Source: Algoriphagus boseongensis (GTDB lineage: Bacteria; Bacteroidota; Bacteroidia; Cytophagales; Cyclobacteriaceae). From it: a DNA stretch of 64,000 bases. Made by a program: the position numbers and the translations under genes. The notes beneath the pieces were generated by a model. The model searched no databases. It was not told the DNA's origin and saw nothing but the letters and a program-made list of their open reading frames with translations. Shown here piece after piece: positions 1 to 7,978 of this stretch. Every line of letters begins with the position of its first letter. The first letter of the stretch is position 1. The DNA lies in the NCBI RefSeq assembly GCF_004362805.1, contig NZ_SNYF01000006.1, forward strand, positions 496,001-560,000, in the 5' to 3' direction.

Positions 1-1214
1 TCCGTTTCAATTCGGGCATTGGCTCTGTGGTTAAAATTATCCACAGTATTGATCAGATTTTCTTGATAATACTGGCGGATCGTTTCGTTGACCACAGTTT
101 CGCGGTTGGTGATCTGTCGAAGCGAATTGGTGGTATTGTTGAAAAAGTAACTTCCAGAGAAGTTGGTCTTTTTCCCCCATTTGTCTGAATAGTTTAGGCC
201 TAAAGCATTGGTGGTGACAATTCCGTTTTCGTTTCCTACAAAGAAATTGTTGTTTCCGCCTCCGCCCCATTGGCCTCCGCCTCCACCCATTCCGGGTCTT
301 CTCATTCCACCTCCGCTTGAATTGGCACTAACCCCAGCTAAGTCTTGGCTGGAGAAGTTTTGCTGATTGACATTGTTGAAGAGGCCAAGGATTGAAAATC
401 GTTGGTCACCTTTAAACATATTGATACTTCCACCGGCTGAGTAGCGATCATCTGTACCGTAACCTCCATAGGCTCTTCCAAAGGAGCCATTTTTGCGGTC
501 GGATCTCAAAATGATATTAATGGTCTTGGTGTAGTTTCCGTCATCGAAGCCAGTTAATCGGCTTTGATCAGATCTTTGATCTAGCACTTCCACTCGATCA
601 ATCGCATCTGCAGGTAGATTTCTCAAGGCAATGCTTGGATCGCTTCCGAAAAACTCTCTGCCATCAACCAAAATCTTCTGGACATTTTCTCCCTGTGCTT
701 GCAGCTGACCACCTTGCATAGTGATTCCCGGCATTTTTCGAATCAAATCCTCAGCCTGGGCATTGGTTTGGGTTTTAAAGGCATTGGCGTTGAAGGAGGT
801 GGTATCGCCTCTCTGCTCACCCACCGGAGCTTGACCTTCGATCACCACTTCACCAAGGACTTTGGCATCTTCCAGAAGGATTATATCTCCAAGGGCTAAA
901 GGTTCCCGAAAGCTATGCACCTGACTGTAGGTTTTATAGCCCAAAAATGAAATTTCAATTTTTACCTGAGGAATATTAGGTCTTACTACTTCAAATAATC
1001 CATCGGCTCCAGTTACTGCTCCTCGCAATAAGGAATCGGTAACAGTTTTAACCAGCACATTCGCTCCTATCATCGGAGTGTTTGTAGCTCCGTCAATTAC
1101 TTTTCCGGTAAATTTTCTTTCCTCCTGAGGAGGACCGGCGGGTCTTTGGCCGAAAGCTGAAAAAGTCAGCAAAAGGCTAAAAATCAGGGTACTTAGAGTA
1201 GAATTTATTTTCAT
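1..1214 (-). CDS. TonB-dependent outer-membrane receptor, N-terminal part (cut by window start)
   Basis: About 404 N-terminal codons are present; the rest lies beyond the window edge. The product opens with a Sec signal peptide of about 22 residues ending AFGQ. A carboxypeptidase-regulatory-like domain follows (about 33-110, with FTGKVIDGATNTPMIGANV), then a plug domain (about 125-220, with EDLIRKMPGITM and ILVDGREFFG), then the start of the beta-barrel. A glycine-rich surface loop (GMGGGGGQWGGGG) lies near residue 310. This is the layout of Bacteroidota outer-membrane receptors of the OMP_b-brl_3 type, which import large ligands or act as structural porins. The substrate cannot be told. The start is the ATG in front of the signal peptide. 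No SusD-like partner is visible. Confidence 0.9.
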   Translation of the reverse strand, partial: MKINSTLSTLIFSLLLTFSAFGQRPAGPPQEERKFTGKVIDGATNTPMIGANVLVKTVTDSLLRGAVTGADGLFEVVRPNIPQVKIEISFLGYKTYSQVHSFREPLALGDIILLEDAKVLGEVVIEGQAPVGEQRGDTTSFNANAFKTQTNAQAEDLIRKMPGITMQGGQLQAQGENVQKILVDGREFFGSDPSIALRNLPADAIDRVEVLDQRSDQSRLTGFDDGNYTKTINIILRSDRKNGSFGRAYGGYGTDDRYSAGGSINMFKGDQRFSILGLFNNVNQQNFSSQDLAGVSANSSGGGMRRPGMGGGGGQWGGGGNNNFFVGNENGIVTTNALGLNYSDKWGKKTNFSGSYFFNNTTNSLRQITNRETVVNETIRQYYQENLINTVDNFNHRANARIET

Positions 1215-1343
1215 AATCATGACAAAGTTCAAACACTTTGACTGATCGTGAAAGAGAAAGGTTTAATGAAGAATATGGCAAAAATTAGAACGGAAGAACT
1301 AAGGGATAAATGGTAGTTTTCCCGGGTGAATTGCTAAAAAAAT

Positions 1344-1679
1344 TTAAACCTTCGACATGATTTCCGGATAGGAAATTCCGAAGTGGCTGTTGTCATACAC
1401 AGCTTTGCCCTCTCTGATCAAAATAACCTGAGGGGATTCATGAGGCACTCCAAACTCATCTTCCACCTGATCCGAAAGCGTACGATGATGAATCAAATCC
1501 AGATAATAGGGAATGATGCGTTCGGAATCTTCTACCTTCCAATTTCTCAAAAGGCGATCCAAAGACATACTGCTGATTGAACAGCGAGTACTATGCTTGA
1601 AAATGAGAACTGGCTTTTCAAAACTTTGGGCTTTGATTTCTTCCAATTGTGCAGGTAGTGTTAATTTATTCCAATTCAT
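1344..1679 (-). CDS. ytxJ: Bacilliredoxin-type protein YtxJ (monothiol thioredoxin fold)
   Basis: The 111-residue product matches the YtxJ/BrxC family, which reduces bacillithiol mixed disulfides on cytoplasmic proteins. The redox cysteine is Cys33 in STRCSIS, matching the family's TxCPIS site, and a thioredoxin-like cis-proline segment is present (SPQVILI, about 85-91). I take the internal ATG in front of NWNKLTLP. The open frame reaches a further 46 codons upstream, but that stretch is basic, has no family similarity, and would run into the divergent DUF4403 gene. Bacillithiol use is known in part of the Bacteroidota. The spacer to the divergent neighbour is about 70 bp. Confidence 0.85.
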   Translation of the reverse strand: MNWNKLTLPAQLEEIKAQSFEKPVLIFKHSTRCSISSMSLDRLLRNWKVEDSERIIPYYLDLIHHRTLSDQVEDEFGVPHESPQVILIREGKAVYDNSHFGISYPEIMSKV

Positions 1680-1691
1680 AGCTTCTATCCT

Positions 1692-1699
1692 TACTTTTG
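1692..1699 (+). promoter_or_regulatory. Candidate -7 promoter box for the DUF4403 gene
   Basis: TACTTTTG fits the Bacteroidota -7 consensus TAnnTTTG and lies about 50 bases before the chosen ATG. No convincing -33 TTTG is seen at the right distance, so the call is moderate. Confidence 0.45.
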
Positions 1700-1749
1700 G
1701 GGCAATTCTTGCTGGGTTAAATAAGTTCCAAACAGCGGTGGATTTGTCT

Positions 1750-3138
1750 ATGAAAAATACTAAAAGACTCCAGTATTCCTTTTTCCTTACCCTAAGTCTT
1801 AGCTTTTTTTCATGCAAAAGTTTGGATCCTTTCGCTTCTCCTGACTTGGTTTCAGCTCCTCAGGCCTATTCCCGGGTAAATTTTCCTTTGGAAATTCCTT
1901 TTGAAACCCTAACCAACTTAGCCAATCAACGAATTCCTCCTGTCCTTTTTTCTGAAGAAAAAATGGATATGGGAAATGGAATCCAAGGGGATTTACAGTT
2001 TTCAAGGAATGGATTGGTTGAAATAAATGGGGTCGATGCAGAAAGGCTGGAGTTGACATTTCCCATTCATCTGGAAGGAGAGCTCGGGTTGAAACCGGGA
2101 GGATTGAGAAATCTCTTTCAAAACAAAGTTCCCATCAGTCAGGACTTCAATCCAAAGATCTTGGTCAATCCTGAAGTTTACCCCAACTGGTCTTTGGGAG
2201 TATCAGAATTCAATCTTTTGGATCTTGGGGGAGATATTTCACTGAATGTTTTGGGATTTCAGCTAGAGTTGAATTCGCTAATTCAGCGAGAAATTAAAGA
2301 TTTTGCAACCAAAAATCTGGTTGGAAAAAGAGATTTAATACCCGTCAAGCCCATGGTTGATCAGGCTTGGAATCAGGTAGGAAAGCCGATCTATGTTGAT
2401 TTTTTTGGGAAAGAAATGGCTTTCTCCATTCAACCTGATTCTGTCAAAATCAGCGAAAAAATCAATCCTGGCTCGGGTTATCAATTTAATCTGGGACTTG
2501 CCGGGAAAGTAAATGCCCATCCTGCTGATGCCGCACCTAGTAGGGCCTTCCCCTTGCCTACTCTTACTCCAAATACCAGTGAAGTAAATGAATTGGAAAT
2601 CAGAATTCCTCTATTTATCAGCTATGCTGAAATCGATGAAATTCTCAATGGGTATTTTGAAAATCAGCTGATCCGAATCAATAAGACCACAGTTTTTACA
2701 TCTCGAAATTTTAAGACTCAAGCTTATGGAGAAAAGCTGGGGATTTGGATGGATTTCACCGCAATTCAGGAAAATAAGGATCCGATTGAGGGAAGGCTTT
2801 TTTTGGTGGGTTTGCCAAGTTTTGAATTGGAAGAAAATGCTATGGCTTTTCGGGAAGTAGATTTTTATCTGGAAAGTGAAAGTAAAAAAGCAAAAACAGC
2901 CGCTGCGCTTAAGAAGAGAAAAATCATCAGGCAGCTGGACAAAAAATTGAGATTTCCTCTTGGTGATACTTTTGAATCCGGAATAGCAGGAATTCAGGAG
3001 AGGCTGAGTTTGGAGACGCCTGTTGCCAATTTAAGCGTTGTGAATCTGCAAATTGATCAGGAAGGATTCTATCCAGGAAAACTGGGGTTGGTTTCCCATA
3101 TTTTGGCAAAAGGAAAAATGGAAGTGAGGTGGAAATAA
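1750..3138 (+). CDS. DUF4403 family lipoprotein
   Basis: The 462-residue product starts with a lipoprotein signal (hydrophobic stretch followed by SFFSCKS, Cys about 20). Its body is like the DUF4403 family: a beta-rich protein thought to form tubular lipid- or membrane-binding repeats. The opening segment (SRVNFPLEIPFETLTNLANQ) is the typical family start, and a second copy-like segment (LRIPLFISYAEIDEIL pattern) occurs near residue 290. The function is not established. The frame is open 79 codons further upstream, but that extension overlaps ytxJ, so I use the ATG at the lipoprotein signal. It is monocistronic and converges on the exonuclease gene with no spacer. Confidence 0.85.
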   Translation: MKNTKRLQYSFFLTLSLSFFSCKSLDPFASPDLVSAPQAYSRVNFPLEIPFETLTNLANQRIPPVLFSEEKMDMGNGIQGDLQFSRNGLVEINGVDAERLELTFPIHLEGELGLKPGGLRNLFQNKVPISQDFNPKILVNPEVYPNWSLGVSEFNLLDLGGDISLNVLGFQLELNSLIQREIKDFATKNLVGKRDLIPVKPMVDQAWNQVGKPIYVDFFGKEMAFSIQPDSVKISEKINPGSGYQFNLGLAGKVNAHPADAAPSRAFPLPTLTPNTSEVNELEIRIPLFISYAEIDEILNGYFENQLIRINKTTVFTSRNFKTQAYGEKLGIWMDFTAIQENKDPIEGRLFLVGLPSFELEENAMAFREVDFYLESESKKAKTAAALKKRKIIRQLDKKLRFPLGDTFESGIAGIQERLSLETPVANLSVVNLQIDQEGFYPGKLGLVSHILAKGKMEVRWK

Positions 3139-3810
3139 TTATCTAACTAATTCTGAAAAATTTTCAATTCCCTTTTGTTTGGCCTTAAATAGAAGCTTTT
3201 GAAAAAGTTGAGCCGTCAATAACGCATCCCCCGCCGCGGTGTGTCGATCATCGGGTTCAATCCCAAATTTGGTACAAAGTCGGTCAAGACTGTAGTCATT
3301 TTGGTTGATTTGATTCCAGTCGGCCATCGGTCCATGTTCTAATCTTATGGCAAGGTTTAAGGTATCAATTACCGGATTGGGAAATCTATCCAGCCCAAAA
3401 GGCGTAAGGGATTTTAAAAGCATCTCCAAATCAAAACCTATATGATGACCAACCAAAATTCCATTTCCCAAAAACTGAAGGAGTTCTCTTCCAAATTCTT
3501 CTAAATCAATTCTGGATTCCGCTCCAACCATTCCATGGATTTTTGCAGAAGATTCAAATCCTGTGTTGGTCATAGGATAAAGCTCCAGGCTTTCTGAAAC
3601 CATGATCTTGAGGTTCCAGATTTTTACTGCTCCAAAAGAAAGGATTTGGTCTTTTTCAGGATTTAGACCAGAAGTCTCGGTATCCAAAACCACAAATTCC
3701 AATTGATCAATCCTTCTGATATCAGGAATTTTATCTTCGTTTTTAAGAAGGAATTCCTTCACAAAGTCTTTCTTGGGATTGCTTTTTTTTCCCAGTTTCC
3801 ACCAACTCAT
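3139..3810 (-). CDS. DnaQ-like 3'-5' exonuclease (DEDDh)
   Basis: The 223-residue product has all three exonuclease motifs of the DEDDh class: Exo I DTET (Asp43, Glu45), Exo II GHHIGFDLEM (Asp127) and Exo III HTAAGDA (His190, Asp195). This predicts a two-metal 3'-5' exonuclease like the epsilon subunit of DNA polymerase III, but with no visible polymerase-binding tail. Its ATG overlaps the stop of the upstream nucleotidyltransferase gene by 4 bases, so the two are almost certainly co-translated. This pairing is known next to acetate-uptake genes in other bacteria, and the substrate of the exonuclease there is unclear. It is a stand-alone accessory nuclease rather than the replicative proofreader. 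Confidence 0.88.
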   Translation of the reverse strand: MSWWKLGKKSNPKKDFVKEFLLKNEDKIPDIRRIDQLEFVVLDTETSGLNPEKDQILSFGAVKIWNLKIMVSESLELYPMTNTGFESSAKIHGMVGAESRIDLEEFGRELLQFLGNGILVGHHIGFDLEMLLKSLTPFGLDRFPNPVIDTLNLAIRLEHGPMADWNQINQNDYSLDRLCTKFGIEPDDRHTAAGDALLTAQLFQKLLFKAKQKGIENFSELVR

Positions 3811-5753
3811 TTGCTGAAATAATCAAGTTGAAAACGAACTTGTACGATTTCCTGCAATTCTGAAATCGGTGCAAAAGTATTTTTCAGGAGCTGGCGCTGG
3901 AGTTTCCCCAGAGTTTTTGGGTTGAGGTATCTTCCGCTGTTCCCTTGTTTCAGGCCTTCCAGAGCCCGCATTCGCATCAGAATTTCATAGGCTTTCCCGG
4001 CTTGGATAAAAAGCTCTTCATAGTTGGGCTCGAATTGAGCTAAGTTCTCAAATCGCTTGAAAGTATTATTCACCCCAACTACCTCATGGCTTAAGACCAG
4101 AAGCCTGGCAAGGTCTGTTAAGGGCATCATTGCCCGGGCTTTGATGTCAAATTGATCCTTGTGCTCTCCTGACTTTTCGACTACAAAATCTCTGAAAAAG
4201 CCCAATGGTGTAGGATTGGAAAGAGCATTTTGGGCCAAGAAGTTTAAGAATATTTTCTTTTTCCCGATTTGCTGGTAAATGTGTGCTGTCAATTCCTCCG
4301 CAATACTTTTCCTAGGACCGACAGCCCTGAAATCAAAGAAAATTGAAACTCTCAATAAAGCCTCTTGGGTAGGATGGAGAATCCATTCGCTGAAATAAGA
4401 TTTCCAAACGGAGAGCGGCTGAACCCATTCTGGATTGCTAGCCATGATCTTTCCAGGACAAGGGCTAAATCCACAGGCTAAAAGAATTTCAGTGATTTGG
4501 ATTCCAAGTGCCAAAAAGTATTCCGCAGCTTTTTCCCTCTGACTCTCCTCCACATCCTGATACAAGATGGCATTGTCTAAATCTGTCCTGAGCAATTGCT
4601 CTTCCCTTCCTTCACTGCCCATGGATAGAAAGGAAAAAGGAGTTTCTGCAAATTCCGGGAATTTGGGATCAAGCACTTTTTTGGAAATTTGAATGGCTTG
4701 GAGAATGATCAAGTCGTTGATCTCAGTCATCACAGAGGACACAAATTCCATGGAGACTTCGTTTTCCAAGTAATACAGCAGCATTTGCTCTGCTCTATCC
4801 CGAATTTTCCGCATTTCAGAAATATCTTCGGTGTTCATCAAGGCATGAATCAACACTGCAGGGCTATTCCCCATGGATAGGAAGATATCGTGATCTGAAA
4901 TCAATCCACAAACTGGACTTTGGGTAGTGCCGTCCTCAGTCAACACTAAATGATGAAGGCGGTGGCGGATCATCGTCAGGTATAAATTCGAAAATCCATC
5001 CTGCTTTTTCCGAGTGATGACAGGCGTGGTCATGACTGATGAAATCGGATTTTCAGTGCTTATTCCTTCTGCCAAAACTCGATTTCTAAGATCTTTATCT
5101 GTAACGATTCCTTGAGGAAATCCATTTTCATCCACCAAGACTATACTGCTTACCTGATGGTTTGCCATGGATTTTGCTGCTTCCCTTATGCTGGTATTCA
5201 ATCTGCATCTCAAGACATTTTCAGAAACCTTTACCTCTGACTGATCTGAAAAAATCATCAGGGAATGATCCCCACTTGGGTTTTTGAATTCTCCCCTTGC
5301 TTTTTGGCCTTGAGATAAATCTTGACGAACTACAACCTGTCCTGCTGCAAATCCTGCAGCAAAGAATAGCGCCACCCGACTGTTTTTTTCCAGAATCTTT
5401 TCAAAAACATCAACTGGAATGGCATAAACCAAAGCGTTTTCAGTAGCAATCGAGGAAAGGAGGTAGGGTCGCTTTCCCAATAATGCCAATACCCCAAAAA
5501 CATCTCCTTCGTCACAGATTTCCTTGATTTCCTGCTTTTCCTGAATGGTTTCTATCAATTGAATAGAACCTTCTTTCAGGATAAAAAAATGAGGTCTGGC
5601 AGCTTCACCTTGGCGGAATAGGGTTTCGCCTTTTTCCAAAAACTGAATTTCTACAGACTTGGCAACAGCCTGAAGGTCCTCTTTTTCCAAAAAAGAAAAA
5701 GGAGGAAATCTCTTGAGAAACTCAGCCACTCTGTTGACGATCACATTACTCAT
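3807..5753 (-). CDS. cNMP-binding / CBS / DUF294 nucleotidyltransferase protein
   Basis: The 648-residue cytoplasmic protein has four parts. A cyclic-nucleotide-binding (CRP-like) domain spans about 10-140. Two CBS domains follow (about 175-305, with VTDKDLR and LISDHDI). A GlnD-like nucleotidyltransferase domain (DUF294) spans about 340-480, with catalytic signature GSEGREEQ (379-386) and DxD at Asp391/Asp393. A helical DUF294_C domain covers about 500-640. Family knowledge suggests a sensor of adenylates or cyclic nucleotides that transfers a nucleotide to an unknown target. All catalytic residues expected in the GSxxR/DxD motif are present. It lies downstream of acs in the same direction and overlaps the exonuclease gene. 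Confidence 0.88.
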   Translation of the reverse strand: MSNVIVNRVAEFLKRFPPFSFLEKEDLQAVAKSVEIQFLEKGETLFRQGEAARPHFFILKEGSIQLIETIQEKQEIKEICDEGDVFGVLALLGKRPYLLSSIATENALVYAIPVDVFEKILEKNSRVALFFAAGFAAGQVVVRQDLSQGQKARGEFKNPSGDHSLMIFSDQSEVKVSENVLRCRLNTSIREAAKSMANHQVSSIVLVDENGFPQGIVTDKDLRNRVLAEGISTENPISSVMTTPVITRKKQDGFSNLYLTMIRHRLHHLVLTEDGTTQSPVCGLISDHDIFLSMGNSPAVLIHALMNTEDISEMRKIRDRAEQMLLYYLENEVSMEFVSSVMTEINDLIILQAIQISKKVLDPKFPEFAETPFSFLSMGSEGREEQLLRTDLDNAILYQDVEESQREKAAEYFLALGIQITEILLACGFSPCPGKIMASNPEWVQPLSVWKSYFSEWILHPTQEALLRVSIFFDFRAVGPRKSIAEELTAHIYQQIGKKKIFLNFLAQNALSNPTPLGFFRDFVVEKSGEHKDQFDIKARAMMPLTDLARLLVLSHEVVGVNNTFKRFENLAQFEPNYEELFIQAGKAYEILMRMRALEGLKQGNSGRYLNPKTLGKLQRQLLKNTFAPISELQEIVQVRFQLDYFSK

Positions 5754-5851
5754 TGGAAAAAGGGGAGTATGTATTTTGAAGGTTTTCCTGCCAAAGTGGC
5801 AAGAATTTCTTTGGTTGACTTTTTGTATTTGGCTTGCTTCAAATTATTGAA

Positions 5852-6025
5852 ATGAAATCATTTTCCCAATTCGTTCGTCCAATTAGAAGGCTCATGTGGG
5901 CACTGATTGTGGCATTTATGGTTGGGGTTCATAATTTTTACAAGCAGGAAATGGACTCGCCTGATTCGATAGTTTCTTCCATTGAGCATGAGGCCGAAGA
6001 GGAAGATTCTTCACCGAAAGACTAA
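5852..6025 (+). CDS. Small single-pass membrane protein of unknown function
   Basis: This 57-codon frame runs opposite to its neighbours in the 302-base space between acs and the nucleotidyltransferase gene. The product has a basic N-terminus (KSFSQFVRPIRRLM), one hydrophobic segment (WALIVAFMVGVHNF, about 16-29) and a strongly acidic tail (EHEAEEEDSSPKD). That polarity would place the N-terminus inside. A TTG start six codons upstream is possible; I prefer the ATG. A strong hairpin with a T-run follows at once, which supports a real transcript. I know no family for it. The alternative is a non-coding transcript or an antisense leader. Confidence 0.5.
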   Translation: MKSFSQFVRPIRRLMWALIVAFMVGVHNFYKQEMDSPDSIVSSIEHEAEEEDSSPKD

Positions 6026-6058
6026 AAAAGGAGCTAGTTTTCTAGCTCCTTTTTTTTA
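6025..6058. terminator. Bidirectional terminator between acs and the small ORF
   Basis: A nine-base-pair stem (AGGAGCTAG / CTAGCTCCT) with a TTTT loop is flanked by A-run and T-run, so it can stop transcription from both sides. On the minus strand it overlaps the acs stop codon. Confidence 0.85.
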
Positions 6059-7948
6059 TTTCCTTCCCTGAATAATCTGATTGACTACTTCTGGATCAAG
6101 AAGGGTTGAAGTATCGCCAAGATTATCCGTAACTCCCTCAGCTACTTTTCTCAGAATTCTACGCATAATCTTTCCTGATCTGGTTTTAGGAAGGCCAGGA
6201 ACGATTTGAATTTTATCTGGCTTTGCAATTGGGCCTATGATCTTGGTTACCGTCTCTTTAATTTCATTGATCAAGTTATCTTCTGTTCGGTTGCTCAGAT
6301 CACAAATCACGTAGGCATAGATTCCCTGACCTTTTACCTCGTGTGGATAGCCCACCACTGCAGATTCGATGACTTTTGGATGTTCGTTGATGGCATTTTC
6401 CACTTCTGCAGTTCCCATTCTATGCCCTGAAACATTGATGACATCATCTACTCTTCCCAAGATTCGGTAATAGCCATCATGATCCCGCTTGACCCCATCC
6501 CCTGTGAAATACATGTTTTTGTAGGTTGAGAAATAAGTCTGTCGGCAGCGCTCATGATCCCCATAGGTAGTTCGGATCATCGAAGGCCAAGGGAATTTGA
6601 TGCAAAGATTTCCTTCCACAGAATTCCCCGTCAATTCATTTCCCTCTGCATCCACAATAGCCAACTGAATGCCAGGCAAGGGCAAGGTTGCATAGGCCGG
6701 TTTGGTTGGAGTAATTCCTGCCAATGGAGAAACCAGAATTCCTCCCGTTTCTGTCTGCCACCAAGTATCCACAATTGGGCATTGCCCCTTTCCAATGTGA
6801 GTGTGATACCAATGCCATGCTTCCTCATTGATAGGCTCTCCTACAGATCCTAAAACCTTCAAGGAACTCAGGTCTTTTCCTTCGATAGGTTCAGTTCCGA
6901 ATGCCTGCAAGGCCCGAATGGCGGTCGGAGCAGTGTAGAAAATGTTTACTTGGTGCTTTTCCACCACTTCCCAAAATCTCCCTGCATCAGGATAGGTTGG
7001 AACCCCCTCAAACATCAACGAAGTAGCACCTGCCAAGAGTGGTCCGTAAACGATATAGGAATGGCCCGTGATCCAGCCAATATCAGCCGTACACCAATAC
7101 ACATCCCCTGCAGAATATTGGAAGACATTTTCAAAAGAGTATTTCGTGTAAACCATATAGCCTCCGGTCGTGTGCACCACGCCTTTAGGTTTGCCGGTAG
7201 AACCAGAAGTATAAAGGATGAAGAGCATGTCCTCGCTATCCATTTCTTCGGCTTTGTTTTCAGTGGATTGCCCTTCGACTACTTCATGCCACCAAAAATC
7301 CCTTCCAGACTTCATGGTAATTTCCTGAGCAGTTCTTTGGTAGACAATAACGGTTTCTACCTCTGATTTTTCCAAAGCCTCGTCCACTACAGCTTTGACA
7401 GGGATTTTCTTGTTGCCTCTAAAATTCCCATCCGAGGTTAGGATTGCTTTCGCCTGACAGTCATTAATTCTATCTGCCAGAGAAGTGCTGGAAAATCCTG
7501 CAAAAACAACTGAATGAATTGCTCCAATTCGAGCGCATGCGAGCATGGCCACAGCCGCTTCAGGAACCATAGGCATATAGATGATCACACGATCACCTTT
7601 TCCAATTCCTTTTGATTTTAGCGCATTGGCAAATTTGCAGACTTCTTCAAAAAGCTCTCGGTAAGTCAAAGTTCTTGATGCTTCTCCAGGTTCATTAGGT
7701 TCCCAGATAATAGCTGGGCGATCACCGATTGTATAGAGATTTTTTTCAAAAATATTCTCCGTGATATTCAGTTTTCCACCCACAAACCATTTCACATCCG
7801 GCTTTTCAAAATTCCATTTCAGAACTTTTGACCATCGTTTTCTCCAATGAAAAGAATCCGCAATTCTGGCCCAAAATTCTTCGGGTTGGGCTACACTTTT
7901 TTGGTACTCATATAGATAACCGCTGAGGGTATGAAGTCTATCACTCAT
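6056..7948 (-). CDS. acs: Acetyl-CoA synthetase (acetate--CoA ligase, AMP-forming)
   Basis: The 630-residue enzyme activates acetate with ATP to acetyl-AMP and then acetyl-CoA. Visible features are the adenylation P-loop YTSGSTGKPKG (246-256), the WWQTETGG core motif, YFTGDGVKRD before the hinge, and the C-terminal LPKTRSGKIMRR, whose lysine is the known acetylation and catalytic site. The length is slightly under the usual 640-650. It lies 30 bases after the symporter gene, in the same direction, so uptake and activation are probably one operon. The shared terminator just past its stop suggests the downstream nucleotidyltransferase gene has at least partly separate expression. Confidence 0.97.
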   Translation of the reverse strand: MSDRLHTLSGYLYEYQKSVAQPEEFWARIADSFHWRKRWSKVLKWNFEKPDVKWFVGGKLNITENIFEKNLYTIGDRPAIIWEPNEPGEASRTLTYRELFEEVCKFANALKSKGIGKGDRVIIYMPMVPEAAVAMLACARIGAIHSVVFAGFSSTSLADRINDCQAKAILTSDGNFRGNKKIPVKAVVDEALEKSEVETVIVYQRTAQEITMKSGRDFWWHEVVEGQSTENKAEEMDSEDMLFILYTSGSTGKPKGVVHTTGGYMVYTKYSFENVFQYSAGDVYWCTADIGWITGHSYIVYGPLLAGATSLMFEGVPTYPDAGRFWEVVEKHQVNIFYTAPTAIRALQAFGTEPIEGKDLSSLKVLGSVGEPINEEAWHWYHTHIGKGQCPIVDTWWQTETGGILVSPLAGITPTKPAYATLPLPGIQLAIVDAEGNELTGNSVEGNLCIKFPWPSMIRTTYGDHERCRQTYFSTYKNMYFTGDGVKRDHDGYYRILGRVDDVINVSGHRMGTAEVENAINEHPKVIESAVVGYPHEVKGQGIYAYVICDLSNRTEDNLINEIKETVTKIIGPIAKPDKIQIVPGLPKTRSGKIMRRILRKVAEGVTDNLGDTSTLLDPEVVNQIIQGRK

Positions 7949-7978
7949 GACTAGATAGGTTTTTGGGGAAGGTTAAAT

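Noticed and set aside
1223..1240. CAAAGT-N6-ACTTTG dyad just upstream of the first TonB receptor
   Set aside because: Arms are only six bases and lie between the start codon and any promoter; such short dyads are expected by chance.
1513..1749. 79-codon N-terminal extension of the DUF4403 gene
   Set aside because: It overlaps ytxJ on the other strand and lacks a signal; the lipoprotein signal begins at the internal ATG.
6950..7366. 138-codon plus-strand frame
   Set aside because: Wholly opposite acs, with composition of a mirror frame and no family similarity.
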